Assembly: GCA_036499825.1 (NCBI GenBank) | Contig: DASYCZ010000043.1 | Coordinates: 62,001-126,000, forward strand | Direction: 5' to 3' | Length of the DNA stretch: 64,000 bases | DNA from: Paradevosia sp036499825 | GTDB taxonomy: Bacteria > Pseudomonadota > Alphaproteobacteria > Rhizobiales > Devosiaceae | Shown: positions 17,631 to 26,687 of the stretch, in pieces | Layout of the letters: every line of letters starts with the position of its first letter | Numbering within the stretch: position 1 is the stretch's first letter | Program-made: the position numbers and the translations under genes | The notes under the pieces: generated by a model | The model's input: the letters and a program-made list of their open reading frames with translations, nothing else | Told to the model about the DNA's origin: nothing | The model's database searches: none

Positions 17631-19577
17631 CTCCCGAGCCAGGGCCTCGACCGGATCGAGCCGCGAGGCCGAGCGGGCGGGCATGAAGCCGAAGACCACC
17701 CCGATCAGCGTCGAGGATACGAACGCTGCCACGATCGACAGCGTCGAATAGGACAGGCGAGCGCCGCTGACGAACTGTGTGAGACCGGTGCCGAAAAGGA
17801 ACGACAGGCCAACGCCTGCGGCGCCGCCGATGAAGCAGACCAGCACCGCCTCGGTGAGGAACTGCCGCATGATATCGCCGCGCCGGGCCCCCACGGCCAT
17901 GCGGATGCCGATTTCGCGCGTCCGCTCCGTCACCGACACCAGCATGATGTTCATCACCCCGATGCCGCCGACCACCAGCGAGATCACCGCGATGGCCGAG
18001 ACCAGCAGCGTCAGCGTGCGGCCGGTGTTCTCGATGGTATCGCGGATGGTGTTGGTATTGGTGAGGAAGAAGTCCTGCGTTCCGTGCAGTCGGGTGAGAA
18101 GAGCCGTGATATCCGCCTCGGCCGTATCCATGTCGTAGTCATCGGCGACGCGGACGGTGATGCTGTTGAGGTAGGAACGGCCAAGGATCCGATCCATTGC
18201 GGTGGTGTAGGGAATGTAGATATTGGACGTGGAGGCCGAGGGGCCGAAACCGCCGGCGGCTTCCACCACGCCGATAATGCGCACCGGCACGTTGCCGAGC
18301 AGGATCACTTCGCCGATAGGGTCGCCACCATCGGGGAAAAGCGCCGACACGGTGTTGGTGTCGATCACCGCCTCCTGCGTGCGCCGGCTGATGCTGGCGT
18401 CAGTGAACGGCACGCCCTCGTTGAAAGTCGAGCCGCTGACGCGAAAATAGCTGGCGCCGACGCCGGTGACCGAGGCGTTGGCCGACAGGTTCTTGTAGAG
18501 CACCGTGGCATTGCTGGTCACCCGCGGCGACACGCTGTCGGCATAGGGTTGCTGCGCGATGGCGTCGGCATCGGATGGCAGCAGGGTGCGGATGCGGGCC
18601 GAATGGCGGTCGCCAAAGCCGGTGCCGGGGCTGACATTGATGGTATTGGTGCCGATGGCGGAGATCTGCTCCAGCACCGCCTGCTGGCTGCCTTGGCCAA
18701 GCGCCACCACGGACACCACCGAAGCGATGCCGATGATGATGCCGAGCATGGTGAGGAAGGTGCGCAGCTTGTGCGCGGTCATGGCGCGTACCGCCATGCG
18801 CAACGCTTCGGCACCGCGGTCGAAGCCCTCGCGCCACTTGGCGCTGCGTCGCACTGGCTCCCGGTCCAGCACGGCGTCGGACGTCGTATCGTCGGTGCGG
18901 GTATCGGAGATGATGACACCGTCGCTGATTTCGACGATGCGCTCCGCCTGCCGGGCGATGGCGGCGTCATGGGTGACGATGATGATGGTATGGCCGTCGG
19001 CATGCAGCTCGCGCAATAGGGCCATAAGTTCGGCGCCGCTCTTGCTGTCGAGCGCCCCGGTGGGTTCGTCCGCAAGGATCACGTCGCCGCCATTCATCAA
19101 CGCCCGCGCCACGCTGACGCGCTGCTGCTGACCGCCGGATAGGGCACTTGGCCGGTGGTGCAGCCGGTCGCCGAGGCCGAGACGGGTCAGCAGTTCAACG
19201 GCGCGCTGCCGCCGTTCCCCGCCATCGACACCGGCATAGATAGCCGGCATCTCGACATTCTCGACGGCATCGAGATCGGCCAACAGCTGATAGCGCTGGA
19301 AGATGAAGCCGAAATGCTCGCGCCGCAGTTGCGCCAGCGCGTTGGCCTCGAGCCCGCCGATATCGCGCCCGGCAAATTTGTAGGAACCGGCGCTGGGACG
19401 ATCGAGACAGCCCAGGATATTCATCAGCGTCGACTTGCCCGAACCCGAGCTGCCGATGATGGCGACCATGTCGCCGGCCTCGATGCTGAGGTCGATATCC
19501 TTCAGCACCGCGATGGTTTCGTCGCCGGTGCGGAACTCGCGCCGCAGTGCCTTCAGTTCGATCAGGGGCTGGGTCAT
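17628..19577 (-). CDS. macB: MacB-type ABC exporter (ATPase-permease fusion)
   Basis: A 649-residue protein of MacB architecture. The N-terminal ATPase has Walker A GSSGSGKST (42-50), the signature LSGGQQQRVSVARA and Walker B DVILADEPTGALD. The first transmembrane helix follows at about 270, then a large periplasmic MacB core domain, and three C-terminal FtsX helices with TERTREIGIRMAVGARRGDIMRQF between them. MacB with MacA and an outer-membrane channel moves macrolides, lipopeptides or toxins from the periplasm outward by mechanotransmission. No TolC gene is in the window. It starts one base after the macA stop, so the two form an operon. Confidence 0.92.
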   Translation of the reverse strand: MTQPLIELKALRREFRTGDETIAVLKDIDLSIEAGDMVAIIGSSGSGKSTLMNILGCLDRPSAGSYKFAGRDIGGLEANALAQLRREHFGFIFQRYQLLADLDAVENVEMPAIYAGVDGGERRQRAVELLTRLGLGDRLHHRPSALSGGQQQRVSVARALMNGGDVILADEPTGALDSKSGAELMALLRELHADGHTIIIVTHDAAIARQAERIVEISDGVIISDTRTDDTTSDAVLDREPVRRSAKWREGFDRGAEALRMAVRAMTAHKLRTFLTMLGIIIGIASVVSVVALGQGSQQAVLEQISAIGTNTINVSPGTGFGDRHSARIRTLLPSDADAIAQQPYADSVSPRVTSNATVLYKNLSANASVTGVGASYFRVSGSTFNEGVPFTDASISRRTQEAVIDTNTVSALFPDGGDPIGEVILLGNVPVRIIGVVEAAGGFGPSASTSNIYIPYTTAMDRILGRSYLNSITVRVADDYDMDTAEADITALLTRLHGTQDFFLTNTNTIRDTIENTGRTLTLLVSAIAVISLVVGGIGVMNIMLVSVTERTREIGIRMAVGARRGDIMRQFLTEAVLVCFIGGAAGVGLSFLFGTGLTQFVSGARLSYSTLSIVAAFVSSTLIGVVFGFMPARSASRLDPVEALARE

Positions 19578-19578
19578 T

Positions 19579-20784
19579 TCACAGCCCCATCACGCGCGGG
19601 CTGCCGATACGCGGGCCGCCCGGACGGGCATTGGCATTGGCCGTCGCGGGCCGCGGACCACGCGAGCCGGTGACGACGCGATCGCCTTCCTTGAGACCGT
19701 CGGTGATCTCGGCCACGATATTGTTGTTCAGCCCAACCGTTACCTTGCGCGGCGTGACCTCGCCGGTTTCCGCATCGAGCACACGCAGCATGTAGGCGCC
19801 ATTCTTGCCGGGCGTGCCAAGCGCCGAAGACGGGATGGTCAGCGCATTCTGAGCAGACCTGAGCACGATGGTGACCTTCGCCGTCATGGCGATGCGCAGG
19901 CGGTGGTCCGGATTGTCCACCTGGAACAGGCCGTTGTAATAGACGGCGCTGTCGTCCGAGGCGATGCCGCTGTCGGCAGTGGTGATGGCGTCAGGCGCGG
20001 GCTCCAGCGACAATAGGGTCGCATCGATCTGCTGGTCGGGTTCGCCCAGGATCGTGAAATAGGCCTTCTGGCCCGGCGCCACGCGGGTGACGTCGGCCTC
20101 CGAGATCTGCGCCTTGATGATCATGGTGTCGAGATCGGCGATCTTGACGAGTGTCGGCGTGGTCTGGTTGGCGTTGACTGTCTGTCCCTCGGTCACCAGC
20201 ACGGCGACCACGGTGCCGCTGGCGGGCGCGATGATCTTGGTGCGGCTCAGGTTGAGATTGGCCGAGTCGACGGCAAGGTTGGCCTGGCTGATCTGGGCGT
20301 CGAGCGAGGCGATTTGCGCATTGGCCGAATCGAGCAGGGCCTGTGCCGCCTCGAGGTCGGCCTGAGACACCAGCTTCTGGCCGCTGAGCTGCTTGGCGCG
20401 ATCCAGCGCCTGCTGGGTCTGCGTCACATCGGCAAGCTTGGCCTGCTTCTGCGCCTTGATGTTGGCGAGCGAGGCTTCCGCCGCCTTGACGGCATTCTCC
20501 TGATTTAAGGAATCGATCTCGGCGATGAGATCGCCCTTCTGGACATTGTCACCCAGCTTGACGTGCAACGTCTCGATGCGGCCGGACACTTCCGCGCCCA
20601 CGCTCGTCACGGACTTGGCCTGCAGCGCGCCCGAAGCCAGTACGGTCTGTTCGACATTGCCACGAGTGACTTCGACAGTCGTGGGCTCCGGCGCCGCCTT
20701 GGGCGAAGAGAACATCCACCATGCCGCGCCGCCCGCAACGACGACAACGGCGAGCACTATCCCAATACGAAGAAGAGATTTCAT
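19579..20784 (-). CDS. macA: MacA-type periplasmic adaptor (membrane fusion protein)
   Basis: A 401-residue HlyD/RND-type adaptor. An N-terminal membrane anchor (LLRIGIVLAVVVVAGGAAWW) is followed by a lipoyl/biotinyl-like half (VEVTRGNVEQTVLASG), a long coiled-coil hairpin of about 100 residues, the second lipoyl half (TKIIAPASGTVVAVLVTEGQ) and a beta-barrel domain (AYFTILGEPDQ). It connects MacB to an outer-membrane channel across the periplasm. The ATG at 20784 is preferred; a TTG four codons upstream is possible. The C-terminus ends in a short Gly/Pro/Arg-rich tail. Confidence 0.92.
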   Translation of the reverse strand: MKSLLRIGIVLAVVVVAGGAAWWMFSSPKAAPEPTTVEVTRGNVEQTVLASGALQAKSVTSVGAEVSGRIETLHVKLGDNVQKGDLIAEIDSLNQENAVKAAEASLANIKAQKQAKLADVTQTQQALDRAKQLSGQKLVSQADLEAAQALLDSANAQIASLDAQISQANLAVDSANLNLSRTKIIAPASGTVVAVLVTEGQTVNANQTTPTLVKIADLDTMIIKAQISEADVTRVAPGQKAYFTILGEPDQQIDATLLSLEPAPDAITTADSGIASDDSAVYYNGLFQVDNPDHRLRIAMTAKVTIVLRSAQNALTIPSSALGTPGKNGAYMLRVLDAETGEVTPRKVTVGLNNNIVAEITDGLKEGDRVVTGSRGPRPATANANARPGGPRIGSPRVMGL

Positions 20785-20907
20785 GTGATTCCCCAACTCT
20801 TCAGCGCCCCGTAGCAGTAGATAGGGTGTTTAGGCGGGCAATACACGTTAGGACACGGTAAGCTGATATAATTTTTGGTAATGCGCGCCTGAATACTGAA
20901 AGGCCGC

Positions 20908-21951
20908 TCAGCCGCTGTCGCGCGGATACAGGGTCCAGGGAATAGTAAACTGGCGCGGCGTGGCATCGCCGCGGCTTTCGATGATATCGATCAGATGTTC
21001 CGTGGCCTCGGTGAGCGACAGCCATTTGGGCCCAATCGTGGTGAGGCGCGGGTTGCAGTAAAAGCCTTCCTCGGCGTTGCCACAGCCGATGACGGCGACA
21101 TCGCCCGGCACGGCCAGGCCAAGGCGCTGCAACTCCTCGATGACCGTTACCGCGGTGAAATCCGATTCCACCAGGACGGCGGTAGGCCGCTCTGGCAGGG
21201 CGGCCATGGCGCGCGTTGCCGCCGCCGCCACCTCGCGGGCCTCGGCGCCATCGAGAACCACCAGGGAACTCCCCGGCCTGTCCTTGAGAAAGGCTCGCAA
21301 TGCCTCGACGCGCGGATTGCCGTAGTCCGAGCGGTTCTGCATATAGGCGATCCGCCTGTGGCCCTTGGCATAAAGATGCTTGGCGGCTTGCAGCAGGGCC
21401 AGGATCCAGTCGTAGTTGACGACGGAAAAGGCCTCCTCCTGGGCCGCCGCATGAATGACCACGCAGGCCTTGTTGACCCCGGCGAAAGGCTCGAACAAAG
21501 CGCCCAATGCCTGAGGATCGAGCGAGTTGGCGTCGGCGATGACGCCGTCGGCCAACCCGGCCTCGACATCGCGCAGCACTCGGCGGAAGCCGTCCATGCC
21601 TGTCGCCGTCACCACGATGGACGTGAAGCCGCGCCGTCGCGCCGCCGCCTCGACATCCTGCGCCACCTTATCGGCGAAGGGCACGCCGAGCTTGGGCATG
21701 AGGACGCAGATGCGCTCGGTGCGTTGCCGCCTCAGATGTCGGGCGGTCTTGTTCTGCACATAGCCGAGAGCGCCGACGGCCTGACTGATGCGCTCCTGCG
21801 CCTCGGCGCCGACCCGCCGCATCAGATGCTCACGTCCGCTCAGGAAGTAGGAGACCGCCGCAGTCGAGACTTCCGCCAGCCGTGCCACATCGGCCATGGT
21901 GGGCTGCCGGTCGCCGGAGGAGGCTTTTTCATCGAGCTTTTGCGGCTGCAA
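20908..21951 (-). CDS. LacI family regulator of the sulfatase/ABC operon
   Basis: A LacI/GalR protein of about 347 residues. The helix-turn-helix is MADVARLAEVSTAAVSYFLSG and the effector domain has RICVLMPKLGVPFADKVAQ and a C-terminal VAVIGCGNAEEGFY segment. The start is uncertain: TTG at 21951 has AAGGCGGGA upstream and leaves a normal short tail before the helix-turn-helix, while ATG at 21897 would cut very close to it. The open frame back to 22170 overlaps the sulfatase and is rejected. It is the last gene of the minus-strand operon and probably represses it through the palindrome at 26477-26490. Confidence 0.88.
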   Translation of the reverse strand: MQPQKLDEKASSGDRQPTMADVARLAEVSTAAVSYFLSGREHLMRRVGAEAQERISQAVGALGYVQNKTARHLRRQRTERICVLMPKLGVPFADKVAQDVEAAARRRGFTSIVVTATGMDGFRRVLRDVEAGLADGVIADANSLDPQALGALFEPFAGVNKACVVIHAAAQEEAFSVVNYDWILALLQAAKHLYAKGHRRIAYMQNRSDYGNPRVEALRAFLKDRPGSSLVVLDGAEAREVAAAATRAMAALPERPTAVLVESDFTAVTVIEELQRLGLAVPGDVAVIGCGNAEEGFYCNPRLTTIGPKWLSLTEATEHLIDIIESRGDATPRQFTIPWTLYPRDSG

Positions 21952-21980
21952 TCCGTCCCGCCTTACGTTGCGATCTGCCC

Positions 21981-23273
21981 CTAGGCTGCCGGTCCGATCT
22001 CGGGCGCCGACTCGCCGGCGGCCACCATGCGCTCGATCAACTGGCCCTGCAATTCGGCGCGGACGCCGGCATGGGCAGGGGAAGTCACCAGATTGTCGAG
22101 TTCGTAGGGGTCGCTGTCGAGATCGTAGAGATAGGCCTCGACATAGAAAGGGCTGTCCTTGTCGTTCCATCCGTCGCCATCGGGAGACACCACCTCATAT
22201 TTCCAGCGTCGCGTGCGCAGGGCCCGGCCGACATGGCTTTCGCTGATCTGGATGAAGACGTTCTCGTCTGGATCGGTTTCGCCCAGGCGCGCGAAAATCG
22301 AATGGCCCTGCATCACCGGAGGCACGGGCAGGCCTGTGGCCTCCAGCAGCGTCGGCGGCAGGTCGATGAGGCTCAGCATGCCCTCATAGGTGCCGCGGCC
22401 GGTGAACCCGGGGCCGTAGAATAGCGTGGGTACGCGGATGGAAGATTCGTGGCAGGAGCGCTTGTATTCGCTGTTGCGCGTCTTGAAGTGGCAGCCATGG
22501 TCCGAGCTGAACAGGATGATGGTGTTGTCGAGCTGGCCGAGGCTGTGCAGCGCCTCGATGAGCCGGCCGAAGGCTTCGTCGAGCCTTTCGATCATGCCCA
22601 TATAGCCGGGGTAATGTTCTTTCGAACTGCCGCCGAGCGCAGCCAGGTCCGGTGGAAACTGCAACTCGCCGCGCAACCGATCCTCATAGCCGAAGGGCGC
22701 CGGATAGGTGTCGGTCTGGTTCTGGTGATGCGGCTCGAGGAACGACAGGAACATGAAATAGGGCTTGTGGTGATCCTGGTCGATGTAGCGGATGGCCGCA
22801 TCGGTGAGCGCATCGACCCGATAGCCGGGCAGCTTCACGGCCTCTTCGGCCTCGTTATAGACCACGGTGTCATAGGCATAGGAGGTGAATTCCAGGATAT
22901 TGGAGGCCAGCCAAGACTGGTAACCGCCGCGCTCCGCCGCCGGCACGGGATCGCCGGACGCGAGGTGCCATTTACCGATATAGGCGGTGTCGTAGCCACC
23001 CTCACGGAAGTGGTGCGCGAGCGTCTTTTCCTCACGCGGCAGCGGGATGGAATTGCGAAAGCACCCCGTATTGGTGGCATATTTCCCGGTTTGCAGCACC
23101 GAACGCGCCGGACCGCAGACGGGTTGGCACGTGAAGGAGTTCTTGACGAAAGTGCCCGCCGCGGCAACGCGGTCGAAATTGGGCGTCAGCCCCGCCGGAT
23201 GGCCGTGAATTCCCATGGAATCCCAGCGCTGCTGGTCGGTGAAAAAGACGATGACATTTGGATGGGACGACAC
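21981..23273 (-). CDS. Type I sulfatase (formylglycine-dependent)
   Basis: A 430-residue sulfatase. The signature C-x-P-x-R is present as CGPAR (Cys53-Arg57), followed by SVLQTGKYATNTG; the Cys must be oxidised to formylglycine by a maturase not seen here. Metal ligands sit in FFTDQQRWD (Asp13) and SSDHGCHF. The start is GTG at 23273. No signal peptide is present, so it is cytoplasmic and would remove sulfate from a substrate after import. The gene lies between two ABC permease genes and a LacI gene in one operon, which points to a sulfated sugar or oligosaccharide. Choline sulfatase is less likely because choline genes are absent and the transporter is of the sugar type. Confidence 0.9.
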   Translation of the reverse strand: MSSHPNVIVFFTDQQRWDSMGIHGHPAGLTPNFDRVAAAGTFVKNSFTCQPVCGPARSVLQTGKYATNTGCFRNSIPLPREEKTLAHHFREGGYDTAYIGKWHLASGDPVPAAERGGYQSWLASNILEFTSYAYDTVVYNEAEEAVKLPGYRVDALTDAAIRYIDQDHHKPYFMFLSFLEPHHQNQTDTYPAPFGYEDRLRGELQFPPDLAALGGSSKEHYPGYMGMIERLDEAFGRLIEALHSLGQLDNTIILFSSDHGCHFKTRNSEYKRSCHESSIRVPTLFYGPGFTGRGTYEGMLSLIDLPPTLLEATGLPVPPVMQGHSIFARLGETDPDENVFIQISESHVGRALRTRRWKYEVVSPDGDGWNDKDSPFYVEAYLYDLDSDPYELDNLVTSPAHAGVRAELQGQLIERMVAAGESAPEIGPAA

Positions 23274-23295
23274 GATAGGCGCCTTTCGTCTGCGG

Positions 23296-24132
23296 CTATT
23301 TGATGCCGGTCATCATCACCGAGCGCACGAAATAGCGCTGCATGAGGATGAACAGCAGGAAGCTGGGAATGAAGAGGATCAGACCGCCGGTGGCGGTGAG
23401 ATTCCATTGCGTGAAAAATTCCTGGTTGAAGAGGGTGAGGCCGGTGGTGATCGGCCGCATCTCGGTGGTGCTGACCACGATCAGCGGCCACAAGAACTCG
23501 TTGAACTGAAACACGAAGGTCAGTAGCGCCAGCGTCGCCAGCGCCGGCCGGAGCTGGGGCAGGGCGATGTCGAAGAAGATGCGGAGGTCGTTGGCCCCGT
23601 CCATACGCGCGGCGTCGATGAGCTCGTCCGGAATGGGCAGGATGAACTGCCGCATAAGGAAAATGCCGTACGCGCTCATCGCGAAGGGCATGATCAGGCC
23701 CTGATAGGTGTTCAACATGCCCATCCTGGCGGTGAGGATGTAGAGCGGGATCATGCGGATGAAGAACGGCAGCATGAGCGTCGCCAGCAGGGCCCCGAAC
23801 AGGAACCCCTTGCCGGGGAAATGCATCTTGGCGAAGACGTAGCCGACCAGCGGATCGAAGATCAGGTGCAGCACGGTGATGCCGCCGGCGACGATGAAGC
23901 TGTTCAAGACGAACCGCGCGAACGGCGCCTTCTGCCAGATATCCACATAGTTGGAGAACTGGAATACCGACGGGATCAGCACCGGCACGCCGCTGAAGAG
24001 GTCGGCGTCGGTCTGCAGTGACAACGACACCATGTAGAGAAACGGAAACATGGCGAGCAGCGCGCAAGCGATCAACACCACATAGGTGATGATGGTGATG
24101 GGCAGCGGGCGGCGATCGAGCGCGTCGGGCAT
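23296..24132 (-). CDS. ABC sugar importer permease, MalG/UgpE type
   Basis: A 278-residue inner-membrane protein with six helices. The EAA loop reads ELIDAARMDGANDLRIFFDIALP, and the C-terminus QRYFVRSVMMTGIK is typical of the subfamily. Its start overlaps the stop of the upstream permease as TGATG. It works with the product at 24132 and the binding protein at 25121. Confidence 0.93.
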   Translation of the reverse strand: MPDALDRRPLPITIITYVVLIACALLAMFPFLYMVSLSLQTDADLFSGVPVLIPSVFQFSNYVDIWQKAPFARFVLNSFIVAGGITVLHLIFDPLVGYVFAKMHFPGKGFLFGALLATLMLPFFIRMIPLYILTARMGMLNTYQGLIMPFAMSAYGIFLMRQFILPIPDELIDAARMDGANDLRIFFDIALPQLRPALATLALLTFVFQFNEFLWPLIVVSTTEMRPITTGLTLFNQEFFTQWNLTATGGLILFIPSFLLFILMQRYFVRSVMMTGIK

Positions 24133-25031
24133 CAGTAGGCCACCTTCCGGTTGAGCAGTTTGAACTGGATGAAAGTGACGATGAGGATGACGATGAACAT
24201 CAGGAACGACAGCGCCGAGGCATAGCCGATGTTGAGTTCCTTGAACGCCGTCTCATAGACATGAAAGCTGAAGAGGCGCGTCGCGTCGGCCGGCCCGCCA
24301 TCGGTGAGGAGGAACGGTGCCGACAGATCCTGCAGATGCGCGATCATGCTGATGACGGCGAGGAACAGCGTCGTCGGCATCAGCAGGGGAATGGTGATGG
24401 TCCAGAACATCTGGCGTGGCGTGGCCCCATCGAGCGCCGCGGCTTCGTAGAGCGATTGCGGAATGTTCTGGATAGCGGCGATGTAGATGAGCATGGCGTA
24501 GCCGACATCCTTCCAGACCACGATGCCGATCATGGTGGGCAGCGCCGTCGATGGCGTGCTGAGCCAGCTCTGCGTCGGCAGGTTGAGGGCAATCAGCAGG
24601 TTGTTGAGGATGCCGCTATAGGGATCGAGCAGGCTCTTCCACATCAGCGCGACGATCACGAAGGAGATGATGTAGGGGAAAAAGATGATGGAGCGGATGG
24701 CCTTGCCGCCCTTGATCGGGCCGACGAGGATCGCCGCGAGGCCAAGCGCCGGCAGTAGTGTCAGCACCGTCGTGCCGATGGCGAAGATCATGGTGGTGAT
24801 GAAGGATTGCCTCACCCGTGGGTCGGTCAGGGCTTCGACATAATTGTCGAGGCCGGTGAACGTACCGACCCCGATCAATGGCTGGCCCGAATAGAAGCTG
24901 GTCACGAATTCGACCACGATCGGATAAAAGAAATACAGCGCGAAGTACGCGATCGCCGGCATCAGCAGCGCATAGGCGAGCAGCGCCTGCCGAGTCTTCC
25001 AGTTGCCGAACATGCTCATGGCGTAGATCAT
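24132..25031 (-). CDS. ABC sugar importer permease, MalF/UgpA type
   Basis: A 299-residue inner-membrane protein with six helices. The N-terminal helix is LAYALLMPAIAYFALYFFYP and the EAA loop is LYEAAALDGATPRQMFWTITIP. Starts at 25031, 25019 and 25013 are all possible; the true one may be a few codons in. It lies 89 bp downstream of the binding-protein gene and is coupled to the next permease by TGATG. Confidence 0.93.
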   Translation of the reverse strand: MIYAMSMFGNWKTRQALLAYALLMPAIAYFALYFFYPIVVEFVTSFYSGQPLIGVGTFTGLDNYVEALTDPRVRQSFITTMIFAIGTTVLTLLPALGLAAILVGPIKGGKAIRSIIFFPYIISFVIVALMWKSLLDPYSGILNNLLIALNLPTQSWLSTPSTALPTMIGIVVWKDVGYAMLIYIAAIQNIPQSLYEAAALDGATPRQMFWTITIPLLMPTTLFLAVISMIAHLQDLSAPFLLTDGGPADATRLFSFHVYETAFKELNIGYASALSFLMFIVILIVTFIQFKLLNRKVAY

Positions 25032-25120
25032 CCCTCGCCGCCGCGATGGACGACATTGTGCTCATCAAGGGGGAGGGGTGCCCGCCGGGGCGGACGGCAG
25101 GCACCCGCGGAGCGCTGGCC

Positions 25121-26365
25121 CTATTTGGCGGCCAGCACCTTGTTCGCTTCATCCGCCGCCGCCGTCAGCGTCGCCTGCGCCGGCTTGTCGTTGTAGAGGA
25201 TGTCGTCGACCGCCTTCTGGAACAACTCGCCGACACGCGCGCTCTTGCCGGTGAGCCGCACCTGGGCGGTGATGTCACGGGCATAGGGCAGGCACTGGCC
25301 GAACTGGGCCAGCATTGGATTGGCCTTGGTCTTTGGATCAGCCGCCCAGGACTTGCGGGGCATGGTCATGCCGGCTTCGTTGGAGGCTGCCAATTCCGTA
25401 TCGAGCGACACGAAGCGCTTCAGCAGGTCCCAAGCCTGGTCCGGGTGCTTGGCGGCCTTGGGGATCATCAGGGATACGCCGCCGGCTTGCGTGGCTTGCG
25501 TCTTTTCGGTGAGCGAGGGGCCGGCCAGCCAGTTGAGCTTGGGATTGCCGGTCTTGATCGGGCCGGCATCCCACGGGCCGGTGATGATCATGGCGGCGCG
25601 GCCGGCGGTGAACAGCTTTTGCGGGCCTTCATAGTCGGCGCCGGCCACAGGAAGGGGTGCAGCCTTGTCCTTGTGGATGAGGTCCGACATGAACTGGATG
25701 GCGGCGGCTGCTTCCGGACTGTCGAAGGTCACCTTGTTGGTCTTGGGATCGTAGTAGTCACCACCGTTCTGGTAGATCCACGGCCAGTAGTAGTCGGCCA
25801 CCGGGTTCGGCGCGAACCCAAACTTGCCCGGGCTGGTGGTGGCCATGGCGACCTTGCGGAATTCTTCCCAATTGCTCGGCGGCTTGTCGAAGCCGGCAGC
25901 TTTCAGCATATCGACATTGTAGAGGAGCGTGGCGCAGGTGAGGTGAATCTGCACGCCGTAATAGTCGTCGCCCACCTTGTTGCGGGCAACGGAGAAGTCC
26001 TGCCAGTCCGCCGGATAGCCCATCGTGGCGCCATCCTTGGCGATATAGGTGTTGAGCGGGGTGAGCAGCCCCTGCTGGCCGAATTCCTGCACCCAGCCGC
26101 CAGGCTCCGCCACGAGATCGGGCGGGTTGTTCACCGCGAAATCGGCGACCAGCTTGGTCCGGAGGTCTGGCCACTGGAATTTCTCCCACTGTACCGTCCA
26201 GCCCGGATTATCGGCTTCGAATTTCTTGATGACATCGGCATAGGCCGCATAGGCGTGCCCGGCGTTCCAATAAACGCTCACCGTTTCGGCTTGCGCCGTG
26301 CCGACCATTACAGCCAGTGCACTGGCGACGAGCGCCATGCCTTTCAGTCCACGAAATACTGCCAT
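25121..26365 (-). CDS. Extracellular sugar-binding protein (sulfatase operon)
   Basis: A 414-residue type 1 solute-binding protein. The signal peptide covers about residues 1-26, with cleavage after AQA. Typical segments follow: YADVIKKFEADNPGW, LLYNVDMLKAAGFDKPPSNW and the C-terminal lobe AGRAAMIITGPWDAG. It is the first gene of the minus-strand operon, with GGAGGAG just upstream of the ATG. Its substrate is unknown, but a cytoplasmic sulfatase in the same operon suggests a sulfated carbohydrate. Confidence 0.92.
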   Translation of the reverse strand: MAVFRGLKGMALVASALAVMVGTAQAETVSVYWNAGHAYAAYADVIKKFEADNPGWTVQWEKFQWPDLRTKLVADFAVNNPPDLVAEPGGWVQEFGQQGLLTPLNTYIAKDGATMGYPADWQDFSVARNKVGDDYYGVQIHLTCATLLYNVDMLKAAGFDKPPSNWEEFRKVAMATTSPGKFGFAPNPVADYYWPWIYQNGGDYYDPKTNKVTFDSPEAAAAIQFMSDLIHKDKAAPLPVAGADYEGPQKLFTAGRAAMIITGPWDAGPIKTGNPKLNWLAGPSLTEKTQATQAGGVSLMIPKAAKHPDQAWDLLKRFVSLDTELAASNEAGMTMPRKSWAADPKTKANPMLAQFGQCLPYARDITAQVRLTGKSARVGELFQKAVDDILYNDKPAQATLTAAADEANKVLAAK

Positions 26366-26476
26366 GGGTCTCCTCCACTTGTGGCAACGTCGTTCTCGGG
26401 TGTTCTCCCCCGGCTCTCTGCGTAGCCGTGTGGGGCGTTCCCTCGTAACTGGTTAGTAGTCTCCTGCCGTCATTTC

Positions 26477-26512
26477 GTTAATCGATTAACATGGCGGCTT
26501 TGCTGCCGTCAA
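26477..26512 (-). promoter_or_regulatory. Promoter with LacI-type operator over the -10 box
   Basis: GTTAATCGATTAAC (26477-26490) is a perfect 14-bp palindrome with the central CG typical of LacI/GalR operators. On the minus strand, TTGACG (26512-26507) and GTTAAT (26490-26485) are spaced by 16 bp, so the operator covers the predicted -10 box, about 112 bp upstream of the binding-protein start. A 9-bp direct repeat CTGCCGTCA (26464-26472 and 26503-26511) flanks it. Binding here would block transcription of the whole sulfatase/ABC operon. Confidence 0.65.
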
Positions 26513-26687
26513 TGAGTAGGCTGTGAGCGAGATGGGGAGATTGCGCGGACCATCGGCGCGCCGACATAAGTCCGTCAAAATAAAATGTTCTATGCGCAGT
26601 CACTGTATTGGATAGTGTTGTTCACATAACGGAACGGACCCCATAGGTCCAAATGTCGATTACGCTCCAAGTATCGAAGGGTTCTGT

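Noticed and set aside
21981..23273. Choline sulfatase (BetC)
   Set aside because: No choline transport or oxidation genes are nearby and the operon encodes a sugar-type importer.
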